This document shows positions 1 to 9,489 of a stretch of 64,000 nt of DNA, piece after piece. This DNA comes from Colwellia sp. 20A7 (GTDB lineage Bacteria > Pseudomonadota > Gammaproteobacteria > Enterobacterales > Alteromonadaceae). Below the pieces are notes generated by a model. That model saw only the letters and a list, made by a program, of their open reading frames with translations. It ran no database searches and had not been told where the DNA came from. Position 1 is the first letter of the stretch. The number at the start of each line of letters is the position of its first letter. Location: contig NZ_CP047130.1 in the NCBI RefSeq assembly GCF_009832865.1, positions 62,001 to 126,000 on the forward strand, in the 5' to 3' direction. The position numbers and the translations under genes are program-made.

Positions 1-843
1 TTGACGAACTCTGATAAAGTCATTTAAAAATTTCTGCCACGTTTTGGCTAAATTTGTTTGCCAGTCATTTATATCATCAGACAGATCAACACTTGCTGAC
101 TTTTCTTCTTTTCCTAAATCTACAATAGCTAAAGGCAATTGAGATACTTCTTTGTTCATTGCCATTAAGGTTAATATTACTTCATCGGTGTCTAAGGTAG
201 GCATTAGCTCTAATGAATTAATGTCTTGACGAATGACTTCGCGCACCGGTAAAAAAGCAGGATCATTTAACTCAGTTAAGCGAGCGTCAGCATCTTGCAA
301 TAAACCAATGGCGGCACGGGTATCATGTTCTAACCACAAGGTACGTGAAGATATACGGATTAAATATTCAGCTTCATGTAACAACCAATCACTAGGCTGG
401 CGTTCTTTAATACCTTCTTCCAGTTGTTGTATTTTTGTGCTGAGCTTAGCAATGGTTGCTTGATTGGTGCTATTAATATTGGCAGCAACCTGCTGTAACT
501 GTTTGGCTAAGTTTCGCTCTTGATTAGTTAGCGCTTGCTGCGTTTGATTTTGATAACGTGTTAATGTTGCACTATTTTCTTTAGCTACATTATTGGTAAG
601 TGTTTGAGTTAACTGTTGGGTTTGCAATTGTTGCCAATAATAATGGGCTGCTGGCGCTATGATGGCGATAAGCAGAGCAAAAATTGCTAACTTAGATACT
701 TTAGATGAGTCGTTACTTGGCGGTGATTTTTTGGTATCACTTTTATTTACTTTGTTTGGCTTCGTAGTATCTTTGTCTAAACTGACTTTAGTGGTGGTTT
801 CGCTCACTTTATCTGAAGTTAACGGCGTTTTTGATTCAGTCAT
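1..843 (-). CDS. hemX: HemX-like uroporphyrinogen-III C-methyltransferase-family membrane protein (3' end outside window)
   Basis: The reading frame runs from an ATG at 841-843 leftwards to the window edge without a stop, so the C-terminus is missing. The first 45 or so residues are a Ser/Thr/Lys-rich cytoplasmic tail, followed by one membrane segment (about residues 50-67), then a Gln-rich coiled coil (about 70-140) and the start of the HemX domain with the typical DWLLHEAEYLIRIS and DFIRVR stretches. HemX proteins are single-span membrane proteins encoded in hemCDXY operons. Despite the family name a methyltransferase activity is doubtful for this type, and a scaffolding role in haem synthesis is usually assumed. 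The gene starts 69 bases after hemD in the same direction, consistent with a hemC-hemD-hemX operon. Confidence 0.9.
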   Translation of the reverse strand, partial: MTESKTPLTSDKVSETTTKVSLDKDTTKPNKVNKSDTKKSPPSNDSSKVSKLAIFALLIAIIAPAAHYYWQQLQTQQLTQTLTNNVAKENSATLTRYQNQTQQALTNQERNLAKQLQQVAANINSTNQATIAKLSTKIQQLEEGIKERQPSDWLLHEAEYLIRISSRTLWLEHDTRAAIGLLQDADARLTELNDPAFLPVREVIRQDINSLELMPTLDTDEVILTLMAMNKEVSQLPLAIVDLGKEEKSASVDLSDDINDWQTNLAKTWQKFLNDFIRVRQ

Positions 844-912
844 TATTTATCCCACTTTCTAAAATAAGCCTAATATAGGCCTAATCTAATCCATTACTTA
901 ATAATTACAGCG

Positions 913-1695
913 TTATTTAGCGTTTTCGAGTTGCTTTAACGTGTTGATGATTGCGTCTTTATTAGCACCATTACTTATTATAACGTGTGTTAAACCAAAT
1001 TGCTTTGCTGTATTCGCAATACGTTGGCTAGCGACAACCCACACACATTGACTACGCCAATATGTTATTAACTCTTGTGCCTCAAGGTGCTCTTGTTGAA
1101 CAATAATTAACTGTATAAGTTTTTCTAATATAGCGTTACTGGTAACGACAATACAATTTATTTGCTGTTTAAACCACTGTTTACTTATGTCTTCGGTAAA
1201 TGTTCGCCATACACATTGGTAGCTTTCTAAATAGGTAACAATTGCACCTTGTTTAGTTAATTGCTCTGCCAAATGCTCCCTACCGCTGGCACCGCGTACT
1301 ATGGTAATAGGTTCGCTATTAAAGTTTTTATTTAACATTGGCAGGGCCAATAAACCTTCGCTGTTTTCTTGTTCAGGGCAAAGGATATTACTGATACCAA
1401 GCTGTTGTAAAGCCTCTTTCGTTGCTCGTCCAACCGCTATAATTTTTTTATATTTCCAATGATTTATCGAAAACATTTTAGTCGCAAACTCAACAGCAGA
1501 AACGCTAACAAAAATAATAATATTGTTATTGGTTAATAAGCGTTTACTTGTTTGATGATCAGCTAAGGGCTGATAATCAAACAAGGATTGATTCACGCTG
1601 GCAATATTACTATTAGCGAGTGACTTTGCAAGTGCTTGCGCTTTCTGTGTTGGCCGCGTTATTAAAACGTTCAGCGTACTTTTGTTATTGAGCAT
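913..1695 (-). CDS. hemD: uroporphyrinogen-III synthase
   Basis: The 260-residue product matches the usual HemD length and opens with the family-type VLITRPTQKAQALA strand. It continues through the alternating two-lobe fold, with FVSVSAVEFA and VVTSNAILEKL as the typical 'S.NAV'-like elements in each half, and TIVRGASGREHLAEQL in the centre. HemD closes and inverts ring D of hydroxymethylbilane to give uroporphyrinogen III, the branch point to haem, sirohaem and cobalamin. It lies between hemC (61 bases upstream) and hemX (69 bases downstream), all leftward, so it is most likely cotranscribed with them. Sequence conservation in HemD is always low, so position in the operon is a strong part of the call. 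The ribosome site before the chosen ATG is weak. Confidence 0.92.
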   Translation of the reverse strand: MLNNKSTLNVLITRPTQKAQALAKSLANSNIASVNQSLFDYQPLADHQTSKRLLTNNNIIIFVSVSAVEFATKMFSINHWKYKKIIAVGRATKEALQQLGISNILCPEQENSEGLLALPMLNKNFNSEPITIVRGASGREHLAEQLTKQGAIVTYLESYQCVWRTFTEDISKQWFKQQINCIVVTSNAILEKLIQLIIVQQEHLEAQELITYWRSQCVWVVASQRIANTAKQFGLTHVIISNGANKDAIINTLKQLENAK

Positions 1696-1756
1696 AGCTT
1701 TTATTAAACACGATTTTCATTGAGCAGTGTTTTATTGATTACAGATTAAGTTCAGG

Positions 1757-2698
1757 TTAGTTATTGCTATTTGTTGCGTAAACTTCTTTTAGAATTCTAT
1801 CAGCGCCACGACTTAATAGCTCCTGTGCTAACGTATTTCCTAGTATTTCGCCTTGTTCTACAGGCCCTGTTATTTCACTTTCAATTATTTCGCTGCCATC
1901 TATAGCGCCAACTAAGCCGCGCAAGTGAACTTCTTTACCGTCTTCAGAAATTACGCTGTAACTAGCAATTGGCACCTGACAACCACCTTCTAGTGCTTTG
2001 TTCATCGCACGCTCTGTTAAAACTCGTGTACGAGTGGTAGAGCATTCAAGTGGTTTCAGTAAGGCTTTAATCGTGTCGTCATCAATACGGCATTCAATGC
2101 CCACTGCACCTTGACCATTAGCGGGTAACATTTCTTCAGGCTCGATATATTGAGCTATACGGTCACTCATTTTTAAACGAATTAAACCAGCCGCAGCTAA
2201 AATAATTGCGTCATATTGTCCTTCATCAAGTTTTTTAAGGCGTGTATTAACATTGCCACGTAAATCATGAATTTCTAAATCAGGACGTTTGGCTTTTAAT
2301 TGGCATTGACGGCGTAAACTTGAAGTGCCAACAACCGCACCTTGTGGTAAGTCACTTAGTGTAGAAAAAGTATTAGAAACAAAAGCATCACGTGGATCTT
2401 CTCGTGGACAAATTACTTCTAATCCTAAGCCTTCTGGGAAGTCGACAGGAACGTCTTTCATTGAATGTACGGCAATATCAGCTCTGTTTTCTAGTATAGC
2501 AACTTCTAATTCTTTAACGAAAAGCCCTTTACCGCCAACTTTTGCCAGTGGAGTATCTAGCAGAATATCGCCCTTGGTTGTCATAGGGACAAGCTCAACA
2601 TTAATATCTTGATGAAAATGTTCTAATTGTGCTTTTACGTATTCTGCTTGCCATAAGGCTAAGGCGCTATTTCGTGTTGCTATTCTTACTGTTGTCAT
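1757..2698 (-). CDS. hemC: hydroxymethylbilane synthase (porphobilinogen deaminase)
   Basis: The 313-residue product has the exact length of the E. coli enzyme. It begins [18 protein letters not shown], includes the conserved HSMKDVP and [11 protein letters not shown] substrate and cofactor loops, and carries [11 protein letters not shown], whose cysteine holds the dipyrromethane cofactor. HemC polymerises four porphobilinogens to hydroxymethylbilane in the cytoplasm. An in-frame TTG lies five codons upstream (2713), but the ATG at 2698 gives the family N-terminus and has a GGGAAC-type ribosome site before it, so I use that. It is the first gene of the leftward hem operon, with cyaY ending 23 bases upstream in the same direction. 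Confidence 0.96.
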   Translation of the reverse strand: MTTVRIATRNSALALWQAEYVKAQLEHFHQDINVELVPMTTKGDILLDTPLAKVGGKGLFVKELEVAILENRADIAVHSMKDVPVDFPEGLGLEVICPREDPRDAFVSNTFSTLSDLPQGAVVGTSSLRRQCQLKAKRPDLEIHDLRGNVNTRLKKLDEGQYDAIILAAAGLIRLKMSDRIAQYIEPEEMLPANGQGAVGIECRIDDDTIKALLKPLECSTTRTRVLTERAMNKALEGGCQVPIASYSVISEDGKEVHLRGLVGAIDGSEIIESEITGPVEQGEILGNTLAQELLSRGADRILKEVYATNSNN

Positions 2699-2721
2699 TT
2701 TTCTTGTTCCCAAGGGCTAAA

Positions 2722-3048
2722 TTATTCTGAAGAAAGTGTTAATTCAGTTTCGGCTTGTATACTTACTGCGCTTGACAAAAATTGCCAAAATTCATCTCCA
2801 CCACGTTTATCTATCCATACTTCTTCGCTGTCAGAATAGGCGAAATGATGGCCGTTAAATTTTGTGGCGATCCAAATTTCATGCAAAGGTGCCTGCTTGT
2901 TAATAATGATTTTGGTACTATTTTTAAAGGTCAGAGTTAATAAACCACCCACACCTTCATAGTCTATATCAACGCCACTTTCTTCAATGGCTTCTTCAAC
3001 AGCAAGTAACAAATCTTCTGCGATTAAATTATATTGGCTATCGTTCAT
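2722..3048 (-). CDS. cyaY: CyaY, bacterial frataxin homologue
   Basis: The 108-residue product starting MNDSQYNLIAEDLL has the frataxin fold signature: an acidic first helix (LLLAVEEAIEESGVDIDYE), the beta-sheet segment with HEIWIATKFNGHHFAY, and the RGGDEFWQFL motif near the end. CyaY binds iron and modulates IscS-dependent iron-sulphur cluster assembly in the cytoplasm. The open frame extends further upstream to 3225, but that part overlaps the divergent lptM gene and has no frataxin character, so the ATG at 3048 is preferred. The arrangement cyaY divergent from lptM-dapF is the same as in E. coli. The 124 bases between the two starts must contain both promoters. Confidence 0.93.
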   Translation of the reverse strand: MNDSQYNLIAEDLLLAVEEAIEESGVDIDYEGVGGLLTLTFKNSTKIIINKQAPLHEIWIATKFNGHHFAYSDSEEVWIDKRGGDEFWQFLSSAVSIQAETELTLSSE

Positions 3049-3172
3049 TAGCTTTCTTTTGTTGTTTGGTGAATCAGCATATGAGTATAATAGCAATACG
3101 ATAAAATAAATACCCATTAAGTTAAGTCGAAAAGCTTGATTTAAACGACTTTCATGGCAAATACTGGTACTC

Positions 3173-3346
3173 ATGCATCTAATTAAACATTTTTCTTTTT
3201 TCTTTCTCTGCTTTTTAATAAGCATAACGCTTTCTGCGTGTGGTTCAAAAGGTGCTTTATATCAAGTTGAAGAAACAGATGTAGAGATAAAGTCAGTAGT
3301 AGAAGAGCCTACGCAGGTAACTGAAAAACTTAAGAAGCAGCCATAA
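3173..3346 (+). CDS. lptM: LptM (YifL)-type small lipoprotein
   Basis: This 57-residue gene has a charged start (MHLIKH), a hydrophobic stretch and the lipobox LSAC at about residues 20-23, followed by GSKGALYQ, the conserved 'C G x K G x L Y' mature start of the YifL/LptM family. Its stop overlaps the dapF start (TAATG), so the two are translationally coupled. In E. coli LptM is an outer-membrane lipoprotein that helps oxidative maturation of the LPS translocon LptDE. The E. coli gene order cyaY-lptM-dapF is kept. The tail is acidic then Lys-rich and of low complexity, as in homologues. Confidence 0.88.
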   Translation: MHLIKHFSFFFLCFLISITLSACGSKGALYQVEETDVEIKSVVEEPTQVTEKLKKQP

Positions 3347-4176
3347 TGTTAGTGAATTTTTCTAAAATGCATGGCCTCGGCAATGATTTTTTGGTGTTAG
3401 ACAATGTTACGCAAAATGCATATTTGTCTAATGAACAAATAGCAAAATTAGCGGATAGAAACTTCGGCGTCGGTTTTGACCAATTATTGATAGTTGAGCC
3501 ACCATATGATCCCGATTTAGACTTCCACTATCGCATTTTTAATGCCGATGGTAGCGAGGTTAGCCAGTGCGGAAATGGTGCCCGTTGTTTTGCGCGATTT
3601 GTTCGCATGAAAGGTTTGTGCAATAAAAATAAAATTCGGGTTTCAACGGCGTCGGGTAAACTCACTTTATTTGTGGAGCGTGATGGCAATATCTCGGTGA
3701 CCATGCCTGTGCCGCAATTTGAACCCGCTAAAATTCCATTTACCGCACAAAAAGCAGAGGGTACGTATATTTTACGTAGTGAATCTGAAACCGTACTTTG
3801 TGGTGCTGTTTCGTTAGGTAACCCTCATTGTGTTGTTACGGTAGACGATGTGCTTTCAGCTCCGGTGGAACGCTTAGGTAAAGAGTTGTCATTACATGAA
3901 CGCTTTCCCGAGCAAGCTAATGTTGGCTTTATGGAAGTGATTGCGGCTAATCAAATAAAACTTCGTGTTTATGAGCGAGGTGCAGCAGAAACCTTAGCTT
4001 GTGGTAGCGGCGCTTGTGCAGCCGTTGTTATTGGCCAAATGCAAAATAAATTAAGTAAACAAGTGACTGTTGAATTACCGGGCGGAAAATTAAGAATTTA
4101 TTGGAAAGGTCCGGGACACCCTGTAAAAATGTCTGGGCCAGCAGTACATGTATTTGATGGGCAACTGTCGATATAA
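3346..4176 (+). CDS. dapF: diaminopimelate epimerase
   Basis: The 276-residue product matches DapF in length and motifs. [11 protein letters not shown] is at the start. The first catalytic cysteine lies in [13 protein letters not shown] (about residue 75) and the second in [13 protein letters not shown] (about residue 220). DapF converts LL- to meso-diaminopimelate for peptidoglycan and lysine. The ATG overlaps the lptM stop codon by one base, which fixes the start. The enzyme is a cytoplasmic homodimer without cofactor and both catalytic cysteines are present. Confidence 0.97.
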   Translation: MLVNFSKMHGLGNDFLVLDNVTQNAYLSNEQIAKLADRNFGVGFDQLLIVEPPYDPDLDFHYRIFNADGSEVSQCGNGARCFARFVRMKGLCNKNKIRVSTASGKLTLFVERDGNISVTMPVPQFEPAKIPFTAQKAEGTYILRSESETVLCGAVSLGNPHCVVTVDDVLSAPVERLGKELSLHERFPEQANVGFMEVIAANQIKLRVYERGAAETLACGSGACAAVVIGQMQNKLSKQVTVELPGGKLRIYWKGPGHPVKMSGPAVHVFDGQLSI

Positions 4177-4310
4177 TCATCTATCTTTTTGCTAGTTACT
4201 CAACTTCGTTATCTAGGATTCGCAGGTAAACTTATGAACTGCGTACTTTTTAAAGAAAAGAATAAAACTGTAGCAAGCTGTATAATTAATAATATGAATA
4301 AGATATTAAT

Positions 4311-4997
4311 ATGAAAAATGAACCAACAATGACCAATTTAGATGACTTACCACTTACCGATGAACTAGTTAGTGCTTACTTGCAAGATAACCCAGAATTT
4401 TTCAATCGTAATAATGAATTGATGACAGGGTTAAGACTAAGCGATGCACAGCGAGGTACTGTTTCGTTAGTGGAAAGGCAACAGCAACAGTTAAGACAAA
4501 AAGTACATAATTTAGAAGATGAAATTACTCAGTTATTGTCAGTAGCAAATCATAATGAAGGTTTATTTATGCTTTATAGTGATTTATATCTGCGCTTGAT
4601 TGATTGTCAATCTGCGAGTGAATTACTAGATTGTTTAGCACAAACAACAACTGAATTATTGTCCTTGTCAGCCTTTAAATTGTACTTGCTTGATGCAACG
4701 AAAATTGAACATGAGACCTTGTCTAAAAATGATTGTACAGGCGTAATGCAAAATCGTTTAAGCAATAGCGACTATTATTTTGGTCGCTTACAACAAAGTG
4801 AGCAAGAGTTAATTTTTTCGCAAAATTGTGCGGGCTCAGTTGTGTTAGTAAAACTTGCTTATGAAGAAAAAGAGTTAGGCTTCTTAGCCATTAGTAGTAA
4901 TGATGCACATCATTTTGATCCACGTATGGATACTTTACTATTAAGTCAATTCAAGCGTTTAGTGGCTAAATTATTAACGCAACATTTAGCAATTTAA
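4311..4997 (+). CDS. DUF484 family protein (YigA-like)
   Basis: The product has 228 residues. The N-terminus has the DUF484 signature (VSAYLQDNPEFFNRNNELM, then RGTVSLVERQQQQLRQKVHNLEDE), which forms a coiled coil at about residues 50-80. The rest is a GAF-like domain (about 95-225) with a typical C-terminal strand and helix. The biochemical function is not established. The gene follows dapF as in E. coli (yigA). In E. coli the next gene is xerC, but here the next gene is the HAD phosphatase 49 bases on, so xerC is absent from this place. An alternative ATG six codons downstream is possible because the ribosome site at the chosen start is weak. Confidence 0.9.
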   Translation: MKNEPTMTNLDDLPLTDELVSAYLQDNPEFFNRNNELMTGLRLSDAQRGTVSLVERQQQQLRQKVHNLEDEITQLLSVANHNEGLFMLYSDLYLRLIDCQSASELLDCLAQTTTELLSLSAFKLYLLDATKIEHETLSKNDCTGVMQNRLSNSDYYFGRLQQSEQELIFSQNCAGSVVLVKLAYEEKELGFLAISSNDAHHFDPRMDTLLLSQFKRLVAKLLTQHLAI

Positions 4998-5046
4998 GTG
5001 ATTTTAACCTCAGATCTTATATTAGATCTAATGCCTATGGAAAAGT

Positions 5047-5784
5047 ATGAAGTTTTATCGACGTTTATCTACTATAAAAGCCATCAGTTTTGACTTAGAC
5101 GATACTCTTTACAGCAATAAACCTGTGATGGTGGCAATTGAAAAGAAAATGATTGCCTATTTTGCTAATTTAGCTGTCCTTAGTAAAGCAGTAGTAAGTC
5201 AGCATCTAGTGTTAGATCACCGCTTTTGGAGTACTTTTCGTCAACAAGCCGTCTTAAAGCAACCTGATTTAACGCACGATGTTGTACTCATTAGGTTAGT
5301 GACTTATCGTCTTGGTTTTATGGCACTTGGTTTAACTGAAAGCACTGCTGAACAAGAGGCACAAACCGCGTTAGATTATTTTGTGGCTTTGCGTAGTGAT
5401 TTTACTGTACCGGAATCAAGTAAGAAACTATTAGCGAATTTAAGTAAGCAATATCCTCTGATTGCCATTAGTAATGGTAATGTGGATACCAAGGTATTAG
5501 GCATCGACCATTATTTTCAGCATATTTATCATGCTGGATGGCAAGATGATGGCACTTTATTAAGACAAAAACCGACGAGTGATATGTTTGATTTAGCTTG
5601 TCAAAAGCTCTCAATTAAATCATCACAATTACTACACGTAGGTGATTGCGGGCGTGCCGATATTCAAGGAGCATTACTTGCTGGCTGCCAAGCCGCCTGG
5701 TTATCTTGTTATGATGTTGGTAAGCCTATTACTACATTACCTCATATCGAACTTAGTAAACTCACTCAACTTAATCAAATATAG
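5047..5784 (+). CDS. HAD-superfamily hydrolase, YigB-like
   Basis: The 245-residue product has the HAD motifs in order: motif I SFDLDDTLYSN (residues 15-25), motif II AISNGNVD (about 140), motif III lysine near RQKPTSDMF (about 177), and motif IV LLHVGDCGRADIQGALLAGCQAAWL (about 198-222). The helical cap lies between motifs I and II. By position before uvrD it corresponds to E. coli YigB, which dephosphorylates FMN and phosphosugars. Substrate cannot be told from sequence. The ATG at 5047 has GGAAAAGT before it. Confidence 0.9.
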   Translation: MKFYRRLSTIKAISFDLDDTLYSNKPVMVAIEKKMIAYFANLAVLSKAVVSQHLVLDHRFWSTFRQQAVLKQPDLTHDVVLIRLVTYRLGFMALGLTESTAEQEAQTALDYFVALRSDFTVPESSKKLLANLSKQYPLIAISNGNVDTKVLGIDHYFQHIYHAGWQDDGTLLRQKPTSDMFDLACQKLSIKSSQLLHVGDCGRADIQGALLAGCQAAWLSCYDVGKPITTLPHIELSKLTQLNQI

Positions 5785-5811
5785 ACGATTCAGCGGCTTA
5801 AATATTTAACT

Positions 5812-5831
5812 GACTGTATATAAGTCCAGTG
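5812..5831. promoter_or_regulatory. LexA (SOS) box upstream of uvrD
   Basis: GACTGTATATAAGTCCAGTG fits the gammaproteobacterial LexA consensus, CTG-N10-CAG with an AT-rich centre. It lies 53 bases before the uvrD start codon. uvrD is an SOS gene in E. coli, so induction of this copy by DNA damage is likely. The assignment is by consensus only. Confidence 0.75.
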
Positions 5832-5883
5832 TTATACTGTTGTTATTTTTATTATTACTCTTCAAAAGTTAAAGGTTCCCCCG

Positions 5884-8058
5884 ATGGATGTTTCAGAATT
5901 ACTCGACTCTTTAAACGATAAACAGCGCGAAGTAGTTGCAGCGCCAAAACAAAATATGTTGGTGTTAGCAGGAGCCGGTTCGGGTAAAACACGAGTATTA
6001 GTGCAGCGTATTGCTTGGTTGATGCAAGTTGAACAAGCTGCACCACATTCTATTTTAGCAGTAACCTTTACCAATAAAGCCGCAGCAGAAATGCGAGCGA
6101 GGGTAGAAGAAGTTACTGGTGGTAATACACACGGTATGTGGATAGGTACTTTTCATGGGTTAGCCCATCGACTACTGCGTATGCATTTTCAAGAAGCAAA
6201 GTTACCACAAAGCTTTCAAGTACTCGATAGTGACGACCAACTGCGATTGATTAAACGTATTATTCGTTCTTTAGAATTAGATGAGAAAAAATGGCCAGCT
6301 AAACAGTTCGTTTGGTATATCAATGGCAAAAAAGATGAAGGGTTAAGACCACAACATATTGATGCTCAATTTGACCCTAGTGAAGAGCTTTTTGTTAAAG
6401 TATATAAAGCCTATCAAGAAACCTGTGATCGTGCCGGCCTTGTTGATTTTGCTGAATTATTACTACGCGCTCATGAACTTTGGCTTAATAATCCAGAACT
6501 ACTAGCTCACTATCAACAACGTTTTGGTCATGTATTAGTTGATGAATTTCAAGATACCAATGCTATTCAATATGCCTGGTTAACTATGTTAGGCCGTGCA
6601 ACATCTAAAGTAATGATTGTTGGTGATGATGATCAATCTATCTATGGCTGGCGTGGTGCACGTATTGAAAATATTGAGCGTTTTACTAATGAGTTTGATG
6701 ATGTTCAAACCATTCGCTTAGAGCAAAATTATCGTTCTACAGCGAATATTCTTAATGCAGCCAATCAGTTAATTAGTAATAATAATAATCGCTTAGGCAA
6801 AGAGTTATGGACTGATGATAAAGCTGGAGAAAAGATCTCTGTTTATACCGCTTTCAATGAAATAGATGAAGCACGCTTTATTGTTGGTTGTATCAAAAAA
6901 TGGCGTGATGATGGCGGTAAGCTTGACGAGGTTGCCATTTTATACCGTTCTAATGCGCAATCACGCTTGATGGAAGAAGCTTTATTACAAAGGCAACTGC
7001 CGTATCGAATTTATGGCGGACAACGCTTTTTCGAACGTCAAGAAATCAAAGATGCTTTAGCTTATTTGCGATTAATTAATAATAGAGATGATGATGCGGC
7101 CTTTGAACGTATTATTAATACACCTACTCGGGGTATTGGTAATCAAACTGTTGCGTTAATTCGTGATGCAGCAAGAAGCCAAGAAGTAACCTTGTGGCAG
7201 GCGTGTCAACAAATGTTACAAGCTGAGCAACTTAAAGGTCGTAGTGCTAAAACTATCACTCATTTTATTCAGCTAATCAATCAACTTGAAGATGACTCGA
7301 CCGATTTAGACTTAGATCAGCAAACTAATTTTGTTGTTCAACATTCGGGTTTAAAAGCAATGTATAAAGCTGAAAAAGGCGAGCGTGCAGAGCAACGTAT
7401 TGAAAACTTGAATGAATTAGTCACGGCTTGCCAAACGTTTAATAGTGATCCAGAATTAACCGAAGAACTAACGCCATTAACCGCCTTTTTAACCCATGCC
7501 GCGTTAGAGTCTGGGGAATCTCAAGCAGATGAATTTGAAGCAGCTGTACAGCTAATGACAATGCATTCAGCGAAAGGATTAGAATTCCCGCTAGTATTTA
7601 TTGCAGGCCTTGAAGAAGGTATGTTTCCATCGCAGCAATCAGTGGAAGAAATTGGGCGTTTAGAGGAAGAACGACGTTTATGCTATGTTGGCATGACAAG
7701 AGCAATGAGTAAGCTATACTTATGTCATGCAGAAAGTCGTCGAATTTACGGACAAGAAAAATTCCATAAAGCCAGCCGCTTTTTACGTGAACTACCTGAA
7801 GAATGTATTGACGAAATTCGTCTACAAAACCAAGTAGTTAAACCTAAAGCAGTTGGTAAGTTTTCTAATACTTTTACGTTAGAAACATTTGCGAATACCG
7901 GTTTTAAATTAGGGCAACAAGTCAAACATGCTAAGTTTGGTGAAGGTGTTGTGCTAAATTATGAAGGAAGTGGTGCGCAATCTCGAATTCAAGTCAATTT
8001 TGCTGATGTTGGGAGTAAGTGGTTAGTCGTTGAGTATGCCAATTTACAAGCAGTTTAG
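5884..8058 (+). CDS. uvrD: DNA helicase II, UvrD
   Basis: The 724-residue SF1A helicase has the Q motif (LNDKQREVVAAP), Walker A AGAGSGKTRVL (about residue 30), motif Ia TFTNKAAAEMRARV, Walker B LVDEFQDTN, motif III GDDDQSIYGWRGA, motif IV LEQNYRST, motif V TMHSAKGLEFPLVFIAGLEEG and motif VI EEERRLCYVGMTRA. The C-terminal Tudor-like segment (KLGQQVKHAKFGEGVVLNYEG) is also present. Length equals that of E. coli UvrD (720). It unwinds DNA 3' to 5' in nucleotide excision repair and mismatch repair. A LexA-like box lies upstream. Every helicase motif is intact. Confidence 0.98.
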   Translation: MDVSELLDSLNDKQREVVAAPKQNMLVLAGAGSGKTRVLVQRIAWLMQVEQAAPHSILAVTFTNKAAAEMRARVEEVTGGNTHGMWIGTFHGLAHRLLRMHFQEAKLPQSFQVLDSDDQLRLIKRIIRSLELDEKKWPAKQFVWYINGKKDEGLRPQHIDAQFDPSEELFVKVYKAYQETCDRAGLVDFAELLLRAHELWLNNPELLAHYQQRFGHVLVDEFQDTNAIQYAWLTMLGRATSKVMIVGDDDQSIYGWRGARIENIERFTNEFDDVQTIRLEQNYRSTANILNAANQLISNNNNRLGKELWTDDKAGEKISVYTAFNEIDEARFIVGCIKKWRDDGGKLDEVAILYRSNAQSRLMEEALLQRQLPYRIYGGQRFFERQEIKDALAYLRLINNRDDDAAFERIINTPTRGIGNQTVALIRDAARSQEVTLWQACQQMLQAEQLKGRSAKTITHFIQLINQLEDDSTDLDLDQQTNFVVQHSGLKAMYKAEKGERAEQRIENLNELVTACQTFNSDPELTEELTPLTAFLTHAALESGESQADEFEAAVQLMTMHSAKGLEFPLVFIAGLEEGMFPSQQSVEEIGRLEEERRLCYVGMTRAMSKLYLCHAESRRIYGQEKFHKASRFLRELPEECIDEIRLQNQVVKPKAVGKFSNTFTLETFANTGFKLGQQVKHAKFGEGVVLNYEGSGAQSRIQVNFADVGSKWLVVEYANLQAV

Positions 8059-8102
8059 CAGGGTGTAATTAAGAGCTAAAAATAACTAAGAAGGGCGTTA
8101 GA

Positions 8103-9362
8103 ATGTCACAAAGATTATTGGTGGTAGAAGACAGTAAACCTATTGCAACTGTTATTAAACAAATAGCGCAATCGTTAAACTATGAAGTTGTTATGGCTAC
8201 AACGTTAGCCCAAGTGGAAGAGATTTTATCGGGTGATACCGATTTTTTTGCCGCGACCATTGATTTTTCTTTACCTGATGCGCTAGATGGTGAAGCTATC
8301 GCCTGTGTACTATCTCACAAGATTCCTAGCGTTGTAATGACCGGTAAAATGGATGATGCTACAAGACAAAAAATATTAGCTCAACCTGTTATCGATTATA
8401 TCACTAAAGAAAACAGCCAAGCATTTTTGTACTTAAAGCGCATACTCCACTGGCAACAGACTAATAGTGACAATGAAATTCTAGTGGTGGATGACTCATC
8501 TTCTGCCCGCAATCACATCGTTGAGTTGTTAAAGCGTCGTAATTTCACCGTGTACACCGCAAACAATGGTGTAGAAGCCTTAGAAAAATTAACACAGCAT
8601 AAGCATATTAAATTGGTGGTGACTGATTTAGAAATGCCAGTCATGAATGGCATTACCTTAACCAATGAAATACGCAAAAAGTATACGAGAGAGCAACTAG
8701 CGATCGTCGGAATTTCAGGAGCCGAAAACGGGAGTCACTCAGCACGGTTCATTAAAAATGGTGCCGATGATTTCTTGCGGAAGCCTTTTTGCCCCGAAGA
8801 GTTTTATTGTCGTATAACTCAAAATATTGAGAATTTAAATAACATCGCAAAAATTCAACATGCGGCAAATACAGACTATTTAACTGATTTATCAAATCGC
8901 AGAACATTCATTAAAAATTCAGAGCAGCGTATAGCCGAATACGCTAAACGCAATGTATCCTATTGTTTAGCCGTATTTGATATCGATCACTTTAAAAAAG
9001 TTAATGACACCTATGGTCATGATACTGGTGACCAAGTCTTAAAAGTATTAGCCTTGTATATGCGTAAATACTTTGGTGGTGGCTTAACTACGCGTTTAGG
9101 CGGCGGAACGTTTGGTATTCTATTGCATGGTTTAGACACTGATCAACTTTACAATAAATTAGATGATTTTCGTCGTGAAGTTGCGGTATCTAATATACCT
9201 GCAGGAGAGGCTGAAATCTCGATTAGTGTTAGTTTTGGTGTGGTTTTTGATAGCCAAGATAGTTTTTCAAAACAAATGAGTGATGCAGATAATGCACTTT
9301 ATTTAGCTAAAGATCGCGGACGCAATCAAATTGTTGTTTCTGGTAGTGAAGACTACGATTAA
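8103..9362 (+). CDS. double-receiver response regulator with degenerate GGDEF domain
   Basis: The 419-residue protein has two receiver domains. The first (about 3-118) has acidic pocket VVEDSK and aspartate in ATIDFSLPD. The second (about 125-245) has VVDDSSS, aspartate in VVTDLEMPVMNG, and lysine in LRKPF. A GGDEF-fold domain follows (about 258-415) with TDYLTDLSNRR, FDIDHFKKVNDTYGHDTGD and ADNALYLAKDRGRN. The signature loop, however, reads RLGGGTFGI, so the acidic residues of GG(D/E)EF are replaced by Gly and Thr. Diguanylate cyclase activity is therefore unlikely, while GTP binding or a signalling scaffold role is possible. The ATG has AAGAAGGG upstream. It follows uvrD by 44 bases and may be cotranscribed. 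Confidence 0.9.
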   Translation: MSQRLLVVEDSKPIATVIKQIAQSLNYEVVMATTLAQVEEILSGDTDFFAATIDFSLPDALDGEAIACVLSHKIPSVVMTGKMDDATRQKILAQPVIDYITKENSQAFLYLKRILHWQQTNSDNEILVVDDSSSARNHIVELLKRRNFTVYTANNGVEALEKLTQHKHIKLVVTDLEMPVMNGITLTNEIRKKYTREQLAIVGISGAENGSHSARFIKNGADDFLRKPFCPEEFYCRITQNIENLNNIAKIQHAANTDYLTDLSNRRTFIKNSEQRIAEYAKRNVSYCLAVFDIDHFKKVNDTYGHDTGDQVLKVLALYMRKYFGGGLTTRLGGGTFGILLHGLDTDQLYNKLDDFRREVAVSNIPAGEAEISISVSFGVVFDSQDSFSKQMSDADNALYLAKDRGRNQIVVSGSEDYD

Positions 9363-9489
9363 CTTTGATTGTCTGAGGGTCTTTACAGTTATCCATTTAA
9401 ACAACATATTATTTGTTAGTAAATATACCTAATAATTAAAATATTTGTTTATAATCAATTATGTCATTTTAAATAAAAGAATCAATTTA

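Noticed and set aside
3049..3225. Longer N-terminus for CyaY
   Set aside because: The extra residues overlap lptM on the other strand and do not look like frataxin; the ATG at 3048 gives the standard length.
5855..6074. Small leftward frames over the start of uvrD
   Set aside because: They are shadows of the uvrD coding sequence without ribosome sites.
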